A DNA stretch of 64,000 nt from Oceanicoccus sp. KOV_DT_Chl (GCF_900120175.1 NZ_FQLF01000002.1:2294001-2358000); one strand, 5' to 3'; shown: positions 28,275 through 38,312, counted from the first letter of the stretch. Program-made: numbers and translations. The notes: generated from the sequence alone by a model not told the origin.

Positions 28275-29390
28275 ATGGCATTAAATACCGTTGAAGAACT
28301 CATTCAGGATATTCGTTTAGGCAAAATGGTTATTCTGATGGATGACGAAGATCGCGAGAATGAGGGCGATTTGGTGATGGCGTCCGAATGCGTGAAACCG
28401 CAGGATATTAATTTTATGGCCAAACATGCCCGTGGCCTGATTTGTTTAACGGTCACCGAAGATCGCTGCCGTCAATTGAATTTGCCGTTGATGGTTGATG
28501 GTGCGAATGGTGCGCAATTTGGGACTAATTTTACTTTGTCTATTGAGGCTGCCGAAGGGGTGACTACCGGTATTTCAGCTGCGGATCGCGCTCATACTGT
28601 GCGTACTGCGGTAGCCCGCGGCGCCAAGCCAGCTGACATCGTGCAGCCAGGCCATATTTTTCCCATTATGGCGCAGCCGGGTGGGGTGTTAACCCGTGCC
28701 GGGCATACCGAAGCCGGTTGTGATCTGGCGCGTTTAGCAGGCTTCGAAGCGTCGGGTACTATCGTTGAAATTATGAATGAAGACGGCACCATGGCGCGTC
28801 GCCCTGAGCTGGAAAAATTTGCCGAAGAACACGGTTTAAAAATCGGCACTATTGCTGATTTGATTCATTACCGGGTAGTGAACGAACGTACTATCGAAAA
28901 AATTGGCTCGGGCAAAGTCAATACGGATCACGGCGAATTTGTATTGCACAGCTATAAAGATCTGTTAGCCGGTGAGATTCATCATGCTTTAGTGAAAGGT
29001 GATGTCAGCAACGGCGATGGTACATTGGTCAGAGTACATCTGGGTTCATCCATCCGTGATTTATTGGGTACCCAGCCAAGTGATACCCCAAGCTGGAATA
29101 TCCAGCGATGTATTGCTCGCGTTGCGGAAGAAGGCTGTGGCGTGGTGGTGTTGTTGGCCCATAAAGAAACTCTGGACGAAGTGTTAACGAGTATTGAGAT
29201 AGCGATGGGCAAAAAACCGGCGCCGCTGGCGACGGCTGACGGAAGTAATAATGCCTATATGACGGTTGGTTTGGGTTCGCAAATCCTACGCGATGTTGGC
29301 GTCAGTAAAATTCGTTTAATGGGGCCACCCATTAAATACAATGCGATTTCAGGTTTTGATTTGGAAGTGGTTGATTTTGTATCGCCTTAG
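28275..29390 (+). CDS. ribB: 3,4-dihydroxy-2-butanone 4-phosphate synthase with degenerate GTP cyclohydrolase II domain
   Basis: 371 residues. The N-terminal 200 form DHBP synthase, converting ribulose 5-phosphate to the four-carbon precursor of lumazine: DDEDRENEGDLVMA, RAGHTEAGCDLARLAG. The C-terminal 165 residues have a GTP cyclohydrolase II-like fold, but the zinc-binding cysteine triplet seen in the separate RibA (34494-35084) is missing, as are other key residues. This is the common RibBX-type fusion in gammaproteobacteria, in which RibA is supplied elsewhere. A ribosome-binding AAGG precedes ATG 28275. Confidence 0.94.
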   Translation: MALNTVEELIQDIRLGKMVILMDDEDRENEGDLVMASECVKPQDINFMAKHARGLICLTVTEDRCRQLNLPLMVDGANGAQFGTNFTLSIEAAEGVTTGISAADRAHTVRTAVARGAKPADIVQPGHIFPIMAQPGGVLTRAGHTEAGCDLARLAGFEASGTIVEIMNEDGTMARRPELEKFAEEHGLKIGTIADLIHYRVVNERTIEKIGSGKVNTDHGEFVLHSYKDLLAGEIHHALVKGDVSNGDGTLVRVHLGSSIRDLLGTQPSDTPSWNIQRCIARVAEEGCGVVVLLAHKETLDEVLTSIEIAMGKKPAPLATADGSNNAYMTVGLGSQILRDVGVSKIRLMGPPIKYNAISGFDLEVVDFVSP

Positions 29391-29446
29391 CATGGCGCTG
29401 CCAAGGTTTTAGTCCAAAAAAACAGGTTTAGTCAGAAAGGTAAAAT

Positions 29447-29926
29447 ATGAAAGGTATAGACACGCCAGTTTATGATCCGTCGGTGTTAGCGGGTAAAAAA
29501 ATCGCGATTGTCGTTACTCGCTGGAATACTTTTATAGTTGATAATCTGTTGGCCGCTGCCAAACAGCATTTAACCGCTAACGGTATTGGTGAGGGGGATA
29601 TTGAGCTGATTATGTGTCCCGGTGCTTATGAAATACCGTTGACTTGCCAGCATGTGGCGGCAACCAATAAGTATGACGCGATTATTACGCTGGGTGCCGT
29701 TATCCGTGGTGGTACCCCTCACTTTGAATATGTAGCCGGTGAGTGTTCCAAAGGGGTTATGCAGGTGAGCTTGGATAGCGGTTTGCCGATTGCCTTTGGC
29801 GTACTAACAGTTGATAACGAGCAGCAAGCACTGGAGCGTTGCGGTGTTGGTGAAAATTCCGAAAACAAGGGTGAAGAGTCCGCTGCCTGTGTGCTTGAAA
29901 TGCTTTGTGTTATCGCTAGTTTGTAA
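29447..29926 (+). CDS. ribH: 6,7-dimethyl-8-ribityllumazine synthase
   Basis: 159-residue subunit of the lumazine synthase shell, condensing the RibB product with the pyrimidine from RibD. RWNTFIVDNLL, CPGAYEIPL, GAVIRGGTPHFEYVAGE and GVLTVDN follow the family order. The active-site His is in PHFEYV. GVGENSENKGEESA replaces the usual short GNKG loop and is slightly longer. AAAGG precedes the ATG. Confidence 0.96.
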   Translation: MKGIDTPVYDPSVLAGKKIAIVVTRWNTFIVDNLLAAAKQHLTANGIGEGDIELIMCPGAYEIPLTCQHVAATNKYDAIITLGAVIRGGTPHFEYVAGECSKGVMQVSLDSGLPIAFGVLTVDNEQQALERCGVGENSENKGEESAACVLEMLCVIASL

Positions 29927-29986
29927 TCGTTAATCTACCGCGTAGCTTGCCTGCGCTGTGCTCTTTATGTTGAAAGGTTGTTTCTA

Positions 29987-30451
29987 ATGGTTGAAAAAAA
30001 TCAACAGTCTCCAAAGTCAGAATTTAACCCTGCCGCGCGTCGAAAAGCCCGACATTATGGTATGCAGGCGCTTTATCAATGGCAGATGACGAAAGATTCA
30101 CTGTCTGATATCGAATTACAATTTTTATCCGATTACGACTTTAGTCGCGTCGATGTGGAATATTTTCACGATATCATTCATCACGTTCCAGCAAGCCTTA
30201 ATGAATTGGAAGAGGCGTTTATTCCGCATTTGGATCGTGATATTAAGGACCTTGACCCGATTGAGTTGGCCTTGTTGCGTTTAGGGAGTTACGAGTTAAT
30301 AAAGCGTATAGATATTCCCTATAAAGTTGTTATCAATGAAGCGGTAGCCTTAGCGAAAAAATTTGGTGCGACTGATGGCCATAAATATATTAATGGTGTG
30401 CTGGATAAGTTGGCGCAGGATGTGCGGACTGTCGAGATTAAAGCTGGCTAG
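29987..30451 (+). CDS. nusB: transcription antitermination factor NusB
   Basis: 154-residue all-helical RNA-binding protein that pairs with NusE (S10) at boxA of rRNA operons. RRKARHYGMQALYQWQ and the C-terminal VINEAVALAKKFG...KYINGVLDKLA pattern identify it. ATG 29987 with AAAGG upstream is chosen over an in-frame TTG nine bases before. It lies in the usual place between ribH and thiL. Confidence 0.96.
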   Translation: MVEKNQQSPKSEFNPAARRKARHYGMQALYQWQMTKDSLSDIELQFLSDYDFSRVDVEYFHDIIHHVPASLNELEEAFIPHLDRDIKDLDPIELALLRLGSYELIKRIDIPYKVVINEAVALAKKFGATDGHKYINGVLDKLAQDVRTVEIKAG

Positions 30452-30534
30452 TATTTAAAATCTAACAATTACCTATAGTGGCTAATGTACCGTCGGCTGA
30501 TAAATTTTAACGCCGCTTTTAAAAGTAGCTTTTG

Positions 30535-31536
30535 ATGAATGATGCCCAGACACTAACAGAATTCGAAGTAATCCGGCGATATTTTTTGGGTGTCGGTGAT
30601 GCCGCAACGGATGTGGTGGCATTAGGTATCGGCGATGATTGTGCGCTGCTGAATATTCCTTCTGGCCAACAACTGGCATTGTCAATTGACACATTGTTGG
30701 CCGGCCGGCATTTTCCCGAAGATGCTAATCCAGCTGATATTGGTCAGCGTGCGTTGGCAGTGGCTATCAGTGATTTAGCGGCGATGGGTGCAAAACCTTT
30801 GGCGTTTACTTTAGCGTTGAGTTTACCGGATGTTGACGAACGTTGGCTTGAGGCGTTTAGTTATGGATTGGCTGCGGCCGCCAAGCATTACCATATTCCC
30901 TTGATTGGTGGTGATACCACCCGCGGCCCTTTGAGTATTACCATTCAGGTACATGGCGCCGTCCCTGACGGTCTAGCGATGTTGCGGTCCAAAGCAAAAG
31001 CCGGGGATCGTATTTTTGTTACCGGGAGTTTGGGCGATGCCGCGGCAGCACTTGCGGTAATAGAAAAGCGCTTGAATGTCGATGCCGAGCAACAACAGTA
31101 TTTGCTGAACCGATTTTACCGGCCATCGGCACGGGTGCAGTTGGGGCAGACGCTAGGGGCGATAGTGCATGCAGCGATTGATGTTTCTGATGGTTTGATG
31201 GCAGATTTGGGACATGTGATCAGGGCTTCATCTGTTGCTGATGAGGTGTTGTCGGCGGAGTTATATGTAGAGGCTTTGCCGTTGTCATCAGTGCTATCAA
31301 CCGTGGTGGAAAAACCTCAGGCGCAACGTTATGCGCTGAGTGGTGGTGATGATTACGAGTTATGTATGACTGTAGCGCCTGCGAATAAACAGCTGCTAAT
31401 CGATACTTGCCAGCAGTTTGGGGTGCCTGTGACAGAGATAGGACGAGTCCTTGTGAGTGAGTCCAGCTGCGTATACTGTCTGGGTTCACAAGGTGCTGTG
31501 CTTGATATTTCGCAGCATGGTTATCAACATTTTTAA
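30535..31536 (+). CDS. thiL: thiamine-monophosphate kinase
   Basis: 333-residue ATP-dependent kinase making thiamine diphosphate from thiamine monophosphate. FEVIRRYF near the start, GIGDDCALL (Mg and ATP binding), AVAISDLAAMGAKP, GGDTTRGP and AIDVSDGLMADLGH are family motifs in order. ATG 30535 is chosen over TTG 30532. It is followed by pgpA after 24 bases, the usual neighbour. Confidence 0.96.
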   Translation: MNDAQTLTEFEVIRRYFLGVGDAATDVVALGIGDDCALLNIPSGQQLALSIDTLLAGRHFPEDANPADIGQRALAVAISDLAAMGAKPLAFTLALSLPDVDERWLEAFSYGLAAAAKHYHIPLIGGDTTRGPLSITIQVHGAVPDGLAMLRSKAKAGDRIFVTGSLGDAAAALAVIEKRLNVDAEQQQYLLNRFYRPSARVQLGQTLGAIVHAAIDVSDGLMADLGHVIRASSVADEVLSAELYVEALPLSSVLSTVVEKPQAQRYALSGGDDYELCMTVAPANKQLLIDTCQQFGVPVTEIGRVLVSESSCVYCLGSQGAVLDISQHGYQHF

Positions 31537-31560
31537 TTTGACAGGGTTTTCAGTTTATCT

Positions 31561-32043
31561 ATGTCCGTCAACGCTAAAAAAATTCTGCTTAATCCTGTTC
31601 ACTGTTTAGCTTTTGGTTTTGGCAGTGGTTTGGCACCCAAAGCACCAGGTACTTTTGGTACGCTAATGGCCGTGCCCTTGTATTTATTGTTGAATCAACT
31701 GCCTTTGGTTATCTATTTTGGTATCGTTGTACTGGCTTTCGCGTTAGGTATTTATCTATGCGGTAAGACCGCTGATGATTTAGGTGTGCATGACCATCCA
31801 GGTATTGTATGGGATGAATTTGTTGGATTTTGGATAACCATGATGGCTGCCCCAGCGGGTTGGCAGTGGTTGTTGTTAGGTTTTGCTTTGTTTCGCTTGT
31901 TCGATATCTGGAAGCCCTGGCCGATTAAAATATTTGACCAGACAATGGAGACGGGTTTAGGTATTATGATTGACGATGTGTTGGCGGGAATTTACGCATT
32001 AGTGATTATTCAAATAGCGTTTTTAGTCATCCGGTCGTTATAA
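31561..32043 (+). CDS. pgpA: phosphatidylglycerophosphatase A
   Basis: 160-residue inner-membrane phosphatase for the last step of phosphatidylglycerol synthesis. GFGSGLAPKAPGTFGT at the N-terminus and HDHPGIVWDEFVGFWI are the conserved acidic/Gly motifs of the family. Three to four membrane segments. It lies 24 bases after thiL in the normal riboflavin-nusB-thiL-pgpA order. Confidence 0.95.
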   Translation: MSVNAKKILLNPVHCLAFGFGSGLAPKAPGTFGTLMAVPLYLLLNQLPLVIYFGIVVLAFALGIYLCGKTADDLGVHDHPGIVWDEFVGFWITMMAAPAGWQWLLLGFALFRLFDIWKPWPIKIFDQTMETGLGIMIDDVLAGIYALVIIQIAFLVIRSL

Positions 32044-32059
32044 TTTAAAGGAGAAAATA

Positions 32060-32623
32060 ATGAGCCATTGGACAAAGTTAAGTATTGTTGTAGCGGCATT
32101 TTTATTGCAAGCCTGTGCCACTTCAATTCCGAAAGCAGTGGTCGATTACAAGCCTGATTATGACTTTTCCGGGATTAAAACCTATGCGTTTGAAGCGGAT
32201 AAAAGTAGTGCCGGTGAAAGCTTGGGGGCTGCAAGAATTCAACAAAACATTGAGCTGCAAATGCAACAGCGCGGGATTAGACCAGCGAATATAGCCGATG
32301 CAGATATCAGCATAAGGTTTTTGTTAGCAACAGAAAACAAGCAGGATGTTCGCACATATAATAGTCATTATGGTGGCGCTTATCGCTGCTGGCGCTGTGC
32401 ACCGGTGATGGCAATGCCAACTACAGAAGTACGCGTTGTTGATTACACTCAAGGTACTTTGGTTATTGATTTTATCGATAAAAAATTACAGCGCACCGTT
32501 TGGCATGCTGTGAGTAAAGGTAAGATTCATCCCAAGAATACGCCACAGGAGCGTGATGAGGTGGCCCGTGCGGTTATTGAGAATATGTTAAAACAGTTTC
32601 CACCTGAAACCAGTGTAGAATAA
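32060..32623 (+). CDS. DUF4136-type lipoprotein
   Basis: 187-residue predicted lipoprotein. The signal ends FLLQACAT, with Cys19 as lipidation site. The mature region FDYSGIKTYAF-like string (YDFSGIKTYAFEAD), then ADISIRFLLATENK and GTLVIDFIDKK, matches the DUF4136 pattern. Function is unknown, presumably at the outer membrane. A good GGAG ribosome site precedes the ATG, 17 bases after pgpA. Confidence 0.85.
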   Translation: MSHWTKLSIVVAAFLLQACATSIPKAVVDYKPDYDFSGIKTYAFEADKSSAGESLGAARIQQNIELQMQQRGIRPANIADADISIRFLLATENKQDVRTYNSHYGGAYRCWRCAPVMAMPTTEVRVVDYTQGTLVIDFIDKKLQRTVWHAVSKGKIHPKNTPQERDEVARAVIENMLKQFPPETSVE

Positions 32624-32695
32624 CGCGCCTAATTGGGCGGTAAGTCAGTACTTGGATACAACATCGTTCATTCATTGTTAGCCTGCGAGAAGCGT

Positions 32696-33541
32696 GTGAG
32701 TAATATTTATAAAAAAGATACACCTATAGTTTGGACTATTGGCCACTCAGATTCGTCTGGCGGTACTGGTGTGCAGGCTGATCTACATACTTTTCATGAC
32801 TACGGTGTCTATGGTTGTAGTGTTATTACCTCGTTGGTAGCGCAAAATTCGTTTGCCTCTGGATATGCACTGGCAACCGAGCGTAAAAGTGTCGTCGCTC
32901 AAATCAATGCATTAGATAGTGATATGCCAGCCAAAGTGATTAAAGTGGCGGCAATCCCTGAAGCACAAGTGCTGGATTCCGTGGTTAAGTATCTGGATGA
33001 TTTTGACGGCTTTGTGCTTTACGATCTGGAATTGGAAAATAGTGGCGAGCTATTAGCGCAGGTTGGTACAGCATTACAGGAAGATTTCTTGCCCCGTGTT
33101 GATTTGTTTATTGTGAACACTGATGAGGTTGTGGCGCTCACTGGTCGCACCATTAATAACGAAAGTTCGATGCTGGCGGCGGCTAACGATTTACTGAAGC
33201 AGGGTGCGCGTTCGGTCTTCATTACTGGTGCGCAACTAGTGGAACATGACGGTAAGCGTTTGGACTATTGGACTAATGGCGAGAACAGTTTTTGGCTGGC
33301 GATTGAGGCAATTAGTACGGTTAATAATCGCGGCGGTGGCAGCACGTTATCCGCAGCAATTACCGCAGGTTTAGCTAAAGGTATGGCGATTGATGAGGCG
33401 ATTAAACTGGCCAAGGCTTATGTGACTCGTGGTATTCGCGAAGGTAATCAAATAGGCAGTGGCCCCGGTTCGGTAGCGCACTTGGGGTTGCCTGCCGCCG
33501 ATGATGCGGATATCCCGGTATTGTTAACGTCCTTGTCTTAA
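32696..33541 (+). CDS. ThiD-family (phosphomethylpyrimidine kinase-like) protein
   Basis: About 281 residues of the ribokinase/ThiD superfamily. GHSDSSGGTGVQADLHTF is the substrate-binding start, EVVALTGRTI and SVFITGAQL lie in the middle, and GGGSTLSAAITAGLAKG is the anion-hole motif. In canonical ThiD this last motif reads GTGCTLSSA; here the Cys is replaced by Ser. So it may not be a true HMP-P kinase and could phosphorylate another vitamin-like compound. The GTG at 32696 is the likely start. A longer form from TTG 32633 has no ribosome site. Confidence 0.78.
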   Translation: MSNIYKKDTPIVWTIGHSDSSGGTGVQADLHTFHDYGVYGCSVITSLVAQNSFASGYALATERKSVVAQINALDSDMPAKVIKVAAIPEAQVLDSVVKYLDDFDGFVLYDLELENSGELLAQVGTALQEDFLPRVDLFIVNTDEVVALTGRTINNESSMLAAANDLLKQGARSVFITGAQLVEHDGKRLDYWTNGENSFWLAIEAISTVNNRGGGSTLSAAITAGLAKGMAIDEAIKLAKAYVTRGIREGNQIGSGPGSVAHLGLPAADDADIPVLLTSLS

Positions 33542-33559
33542 TCTTGCGAGTTAAATGCT

Positions 33560-34195
33560 ATGCGCTCATTACTGCTTATCAGCTTATTGTTTGCTACAGC
33601 CTTGCCTGCCTGGGGTATGAATATTCAGGCCAAGGCGTTATTAAAAGGTATGGCGGTGTTGGATGTTGATGGCCAGCAGTACACGTTAAAAGTAGGCAAG
33701 CGCAGCCCTGAAGGCATTTTATTAGTCTCATCAACACCTAAGTTGGCGGTGATCGATGTCAACGGTCAACGGCGGCAACTGACCTTAAGTACCCTTATTA
33801 CCAGCACTTATAACCCCACTGTTAAAACTGAAGTCGCTATTCCGCGTAACAATAACCGGCAATATATCACCAATGCCAATATCAATGGCAGGCGCACGCA
33901 GGTGCTGGTTGATACCGGTGCTAATTCGGTGGCTATGAGTAGTCAGGATGCCCGGCGTCTTGGTGTTAATTATAAAGAAGGCGAGCCCGGCCGTGTGGTT
34001 ACTGCCAGTGGTGAAGCTAATGCTTATAGAGTTAAATTGAGTTCGATCAGTGTCGGTGGCATCACTGTGCAGAATGTGAATGCCTCGGTGGTGGAGGGGG
34101 ATTATCCGGAAATGGTGCTATTGGGAATGACCTACCTGGAGCATGTGGATATGCGTGAGCAAAATGGCAGTTTGATTTTGCAGGCCAAATTTTAA
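33560..34195 (+). CDS. retropepsin-like aspartic protease, exported
   Basis: 211-residue protein with a signal peptide (cleavage near ALPAWG). The C-terminal half is a retroviral-type aspartic protease domain (TIGR02281/clan AA): VLVDTGANSVAMS holds the active-site Asp, and VLLGMTYLEHVDM is the later hydrophobic-hydrophobic-Gly motif. One Asp per chain, so it must act as a dimer in the periplasm. Residues 20-95 form an extra N-terminal domain. Target unknown. Confidence 0.87.
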   Translation: MRSLLLISLLFATALPAWGMNIQAKALLKGMAVLDVDGQQYTLKVGKRSPEGILLVSSTPKLAVIDVNGQRRQLTLSTLITSTYNPTVKTEVAIPRNNNRQYITNANINGRRTQVLVDTGANSVAMSSQDARRLGVNYKEGEPGRVVTASGEANAYRVKLSSISVGGITVQNVNASVVEGDYPEMVLLGMTYLEHVDMREQNGSLILQAKF

Positions 34196-34493
34196 CTGGC
34201 GCAGCTATACTGAGGTACCTGCAGGGTTGAGGCTTCTTGCAAATATAACAGCAAGTGTGACCGGTGTTGCTCACAGCGCATTTATTTAGCTCGATGGCGG
34301 TCTTAGTGCCGCTTCCGCTTAGAATCCAGGCAAAGTCGTTGACACTTCTATTCTTAGATTTGGCCCACTCATTACAGCTTGTTTAAGCCTCATTCTTATA
34401 TTCGCCACGTCGTGTTGGTGCTGATAGAATGTGCGCCCGCTCACCAGCCTCCTTAATCTTGCTGGGGTCGCGGTTATCATCAGGAGATTGTTT
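34196..34493. other. intergenic region upstream of ribA
   Basis: About 300 bases without a gene. TTGACA at about 34339 and TAGAAT at about 34424 look promoter-like but are not correctly spaced from each other. No FMN riboswitch core was recognised. AGGAG at the 3' end serves ribA. Confidence 0.35.
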
Positions 34494-35084
34494 GTGACTG
34501 TACGCTATGTTGAATCCTCGAAACTACCCACGCAATGGGGCGAGTTTGATATGCATGGTTTTGAGGATAGCGGCAATGACAAAGAGCATTTGATCCTCAG
34601 TATGGGGGATATTGGCAACGGTGAGCCAGTATTGGCCAGAGTTCATTCCGAGTGTTTGACCGGTGATGCGTTGTTTAGCATGCGTTGTGATTGCGGTTCG
34701 CAATTACAAGCGGCGTTGCACCGTATCGCAGAAGAGGGTCGCGGTGCCCTGTTGTATTTACGTCAGGAAGGGCGCGGTATTGGGCTGCTGAATAAAATCA
34801 AAGCCTATAAACTACAGGATCAGGGAGCGGATACCGTAGAGGCCAATGAGCAATTAGGTTTTGGTGCGGATATGCGTGACTACAGCATCTGTAAAGTGAT
34901 GCTGGAGCATTTAAATATTCAGCAAGTGAAACTGATGACCAACAATCCGCGCAAAGTAAAAGCGCTGGTTGATCAAGGGGTTGATGTGGTGGAGCGGATT
35001 CCTTTACAGACCGGTCAAAACCCGCATAACGCGAAGTATCTGGCGACCAAAGCAGGCAAACTCGGCCATTTGATGGGCGAGTAA
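34494..35084 (+). CDS. ribA: GTP cyclohydrolase II
   Basis: 196-residue enzyme for the first committed step of riboflavin synthesis. GTG 34494 with AGGAG seven bases upstream gives the family N-terminus [18 protein letters not shown]. The zinc site is [19 protein letters not shown], with three Cys. [18 protein letters not shown] and [13 protein letters not shown] complete the active site. It supplies the activity missing from the degenerate C-terminal domain of the ribB product. It converges with dxs. Confidence 0.96.
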   Translation: MTVRYVESSKLPTQWGEFDMHGFEDSGNDKEHLILSMGDIGNGEPVLARVHSECLTGDALFSMRCDCGSQLQAALHRIAEEGRGALLYLRQEGRGIGLLNKIKAYKLQDQGADTVEANEQLGFGADMRDYSICKVMLEHLNIQQVKLMTNNPRKVKALVDQGVDVVERIPLQTGQNPHNAKYLATKAGKLGHLMGE

Positions 35085-35108
35085 TTTCCAGTCAAACAAT
35101 TTTACAAT

Positions 35109-37019
35109 CTAACGAACAATCTCGGCAGTAGCTTTAAGCGGTGATAAGTGCTGTAGGCGCTGTTCGATCGCACGCTTAATTCCTTCGGCATCCAATTCAC
35201 AAAACGCTAATTGCTGCTGATGGCTACCGTGTTCAATGTATTGATCCGGTAAGCCCAAGTGCATGATCGGTACACTAATACCCTGCGCATTGAGATATTC
35301 ACTGACCCCAGCCCCAGCGCCGCCAGCGACGACATTCTCTTCCAGTGTGACCAGCAGTGTGTGGCTGCTTGCCAGTTTCTCGATCAGCGCATGGTCCAGT
35401 GGCTTAACAAAACGCATATCTGCCACGCTAGCGTTAAGCTGATTGGCTGCAGCAAGGGCGCCATCCAACAGCGTGCCGAAATTGAGAATAGCGACATTAG
35501 CGCCTTTGCGCCGGATAATACCTTTGCCAATGGCTAGCGCAGTCATCGGTTTTTCAATGGTTACATTCGGTCCCGTGCCTCTGGGGTAGCGCACTGCTGC
35601 CGGGCCGTGATGCTGGAACCCGGTATACAGCAGTTGTCGGGTTTCGTTTTCATCAGAGGGTGCCATAACTAACATGTTAGGAACGCAACGTAGATAGCAA
35701 AGATCAAAACTGCCGGCGTGGGTAGGGCCGTCTTCGCCCACCAGTCCGGCGCGGTCAATGGCAAATAATACATTCAGATTTTGCAGCGCGACATCGTGTA
35801 TCAGTTGATCGTAGGCCCGTTGTAAAAAGGTAGAATAAATCGCCACTACCGGTTTCAAACCATCGCAAGCCATGCCTGCGGCCAGTGTGACAGCATGCTG
35901 TTCGGCAATCGCAACATCGTGATAGCGATCGGCAAAACGTTCGGCAAATTCAATCATGCCAGAGCCTTCTCCCATTGCTGGAGTGATCCCTATTAGCTTG
36001 TCATCAGCCTCGGCCATATCACAAAGCCAGTCGCCAAAAACTTGTTGATACTTTGGTCCTTTGATCTTGGAGGGGCTTAGCGCAGGGCTGACTTCAATTT
36101 TATTGATGGCATGATAGCCCACCGGGTCGAGTTCGGCGGGACCAAAACCTTTGCCTTTCTGGGTGATGATATGCAGCAATTGTGAACCAGGCAGGTCCCG
36201 CATATTGCGGATGGTGTTAATTAATGTGGGCAGGTCATGACCATCAATAGGGCCGATGTAATTAAAGCCCAGTTCTTCGAATAAAGTCCCGGGGGCTACC
36301 ATGCCTTTCATGTGCTCTTCAACGCGGCGGGCAAAGTCCCAGGCTGGTGGAATCTTCGAGAGCACTTTTTTACTGCCCTGACGCAGGCCGGTGTAAGTTT
36401 TACTCGCCCAGATTTTAGAGAAGTAAGTATTGAGGCCGCCGGTGTTCCGTGAGATCGACATTTGGTTATCATTCAGAATCACCAGCATATCGCTATCGAC
36501 ATGGGACGCGTGATTGAGGGCTTCAAAAGCCATGCCGGCGGTCATCGCGCCATCCCCGATCACCGCTACAGTTTTTCGATCAAGCTGCTGGTGCTTGGCG
36601 GCAATCGCCATGCCCAGTGCTGCGCTGATGCTGGTACTGGAGTGGCCGACACCAAAGGTATCGTAGTCGCTTTCACCGCGTTTGGGGAATGCCGATAAAC
36701 CATCTTGCTGGCGCATGCTGTGCATTTGTTCGCGTCGGCCGGTCAGGATTTTGTGCGGGTAGCCTTGATGGCCAACATCCCACACCAGTCGATCTTCAGG
36801 GGTGTTATAAACGTAATGCAAAGCCACGGTGAGCTCAACGACACCTAAGCCCGCGCCAAAGTGGCCACCGGTCTGGCCGACGGTATAGAGCAGGAATTCG
36901 CGCAGCTCATTGACCAGTTGCGGCAGTTGCTGTTCATCGAGTTCCCGCAGCTGTGCCGTTTCGTCGATGTTATCGAGCAGTGGCGTGTTGGGACGTGAGC
37001 GCGGTATTTCGTTGAACAT
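35109..37019 (-). CDS. dxs: 1-deoxy-D-xylulose-5-phosphate synthase
   Basis: 636-residue thiamine diphosphate enzyme condensing pyruvate and glyceraldehyde 3-phosphate, the first step of the MEP isoprenoid pathway. [36 protein letters not shown] (TPP/Mg motif), [12 protein letters not shown] and [15 protein letters not shown] mark the three domains in order. It follows ispA and xseB in a minus-strand xseB-ispA-dxs operon, the common gammaproteobacterial order. Confidence 0.98.
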   Translation of the reverse strand: MFNEIPRSRPNTPLLDNIDETAQLRELDEQQLPQLVNELREFLLYTVGQTGGHFGAGLGVVELTVALHYVYNTPEDRLVWDVGHQGYPHKILTGRREQMHSMRQQDGLSAFPKRGESDYDTFGVGHSSTSISAALGMAIAAKHQQLDRKTVAVIGDGAMTAGMAFEALNHASHVDSDMLVILNDNQMSISRNTGGLNTYFSKIWASKTYTGLRQGSKKVLSKIPPAWDFARRVEEHMKGMVAPGTLFEELGFNYIGPIDGHDLPTLINTIRNMRDLPGSQLLHIITQKGKGFGPAELDPVGYHAINKIEVSPALSPSKIKGPKYQQVFGDWLCDMAEADDKLIGITPAMGEGSGMIEFAERFADRYHDVAIAEQHAVTLAAGMACDGLKPVVAIYSTFLQRAYDQLIHDVALQNLNVLFAIDRAGLVGEDGPTHAGSFDLCYLRCVPNMLVMAPSDENETRQLLYTGFQHHGPAAVRYPRGTGPNVTIEKPMTALAIGKGIIRRKGANVAILNFGTLLDGALAAANQLNASVADMRFVKPLDHALIEKLASSHTLLVTLEENVVAGGAGAGVSEYLNAQGISVPIMHLGLPDQYIEHGSHQQQLAFCELDAEGIKRAIEQRLQHLSPLKATAEIVR

Positions 37020-37134
37020 AGGGTCTTTTACAGGGTCCGATTTGGTCTGCTCGCAGAAGGGCTAACGGGCAATGGCGGAATTGTAACGTAAAGTATTGTT
37101 ATTTACTTGCTTTTGTCGATGCCGATTGCCGCTG

Positions 37135-38067
37135 TTAATGACTGCGATTAATGATGTATTGGGACAGTGCGCGCAAAGGGTCAGCCCCACTGCCAAAGGC
37201 CTGCAGGGCGTCGAGGGCTTGTTGGTGTAGGTCCTGTGCCAATGCTTTCGCCTGTTGAAGCCCTAGTAGTGCCGGGTAGGTAGGTTTATTGAGGGCAATA
37301 TCGGCACCTTGGGTTTTGCCAAGGGTATCGGTATCACTCTCGATATCGAGAATATCGTCCTGTACCTGAAAGGATAGGCCGATGGCCTCGCCATAGCGGT
37401 CCAGAGCGGTCAGTTGTTGGCTGTCAGCTGCAGCCAGCGTAGCTCCCATCGCTATGGCGGCACGTATCAATGCGCCGGTTTTCAGGCGGTGAATGGTTTC
37501 CAAATGAGCTATATCGATGTGCTGGTTAACGGCTCTCAAATCAATGGCTTGTCCGCCGACCATGCCTTGCTGTCCTGAGGCCTTGGCCAACAGCCTGACC
37601 AATTGCAGCGCTATTGCTGGCTCGCAATCCTCCAGTTCTGTCAGCAGCTCAAAGGCGCGTGACTGTAAAGCATCGCCGGCTAAAATGGCGGTGGCCTCAT
37701 CAAAGGCCTTGTGGCAGGTAGGTTGGCCACGACGCAGGTCATCGTCATCCATCGCGGGTAAATCGTCGTGAATTAGTGAGTAGGCGTGGATCATTTCCAG
37801 CGCGCAGGCGGCGCGATCCAGGTTGCTGGCCAACGTTGGTGAGGCACCGCCGACGGCATTGGCTGCGGCATAGACTAACAATGGTCGGACTCGTTTGCCG
37901 CCGTTCAGTAAGCTGTAGCTGATGGCTTGTTGTAAACGTTCTAAATAGGCGCTGCTATCGACAGTGGCGTAGGGGGAGTCAAAACTGCCGGTGTATTTTA
38001 CCAGTGCCAGATTAATACGTTGGGTAGATTGTTGCCGGTATTGGTCGAAGGCGTTGCTGTCACTCAT
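37135..38067 (-). CDS. ispA: farnesyl diphosphate synthase
   Basis: 310-residue trans-prenyltransferase building farnesyl diphosphate from IPP and DMAPP. The first Asp-rich motif is DDLPAMDDDDLRRGQ and the second is QDDILDIESD; NGGKRVRPLL precedes. Its ATG overlaps the xseB stop by four bases (translational coupling), and dxs follows after about 115 bases. All helical, cytoplasmic. Confidence 0.97.
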   Translation of the reverse strand: MSDSNAFDQYRQQSTQRINLALVKYTGSFDSPYATVDSSAYLERLQQAISYSLLNGGKRVRPLLVYAAANAVGGASPTLASNLDRAACALEMIHAYSLIHDDLPAMDDDDLRRGQPTCHKAFDEATAILAGDALQSRAFELLTELEDCEPAIALQLVRLLAKASGQQGMVGGQAIDLRAVNQHIDIAHLETIHRLKTGALIRAAIAMGATLAAADSQQLTALDRYGEAIGLSFQVQDDILDIESDTDTLGKTQGADIALNKPTYPALLGLQQAKALAQDLHQQALDALQAFGSGADPLRALSQYIINRSH

Positions 38068-38312
38068 TCCTGCAGGTCTTCCTCGGCATCGAGGGCGACG
38101 GTTTTGAGTTTGCCGTTTTCAGCGATCAGCATTTGCACTTTTTGTTCTGCCTGGGTGAGTGCGGATTGGCACTCGCGGGTCAACTTAATGCCTTGCTCAA
38201 AGGCTTTCAGGGATTCTTCCAGAGACAGGTCACCATTTTCCATATCTTCAACCAGCTCTTCTAGCTGGTCGAGCGCTTCTTCAAAGTCGACACCTTTTTT
38301 GGCCTTGACCAT
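38064..38312 (-). CDS. xseB: exodeoxyribonuclease VII small subunit
   Basis: 82-residue subunit. ATG 38312 with CGGAGA six bases upstream gives MVKAKKGVDFEEALDQLEEL, the family start; longer forms lack a ribosome site. Helical hairpin with LSLEESLKAFEQGIKL. It partners with XseA in single-strand DNA degradation. First gene of the ispA-dxs operon. Confidence 0.94.
   Translation of the reverse strand: MVKAKKGVDFEEALDQLEELVEDMENGDLSLEESLKAFEQGIKLTRECQSALTQAEQKVQMLIAENGKLKTVALDAEEDLQE

Noticed and set aside
34196-34493. FMN riboswitch before ribA
   Set aside because: The conserved RFN strings were not found.
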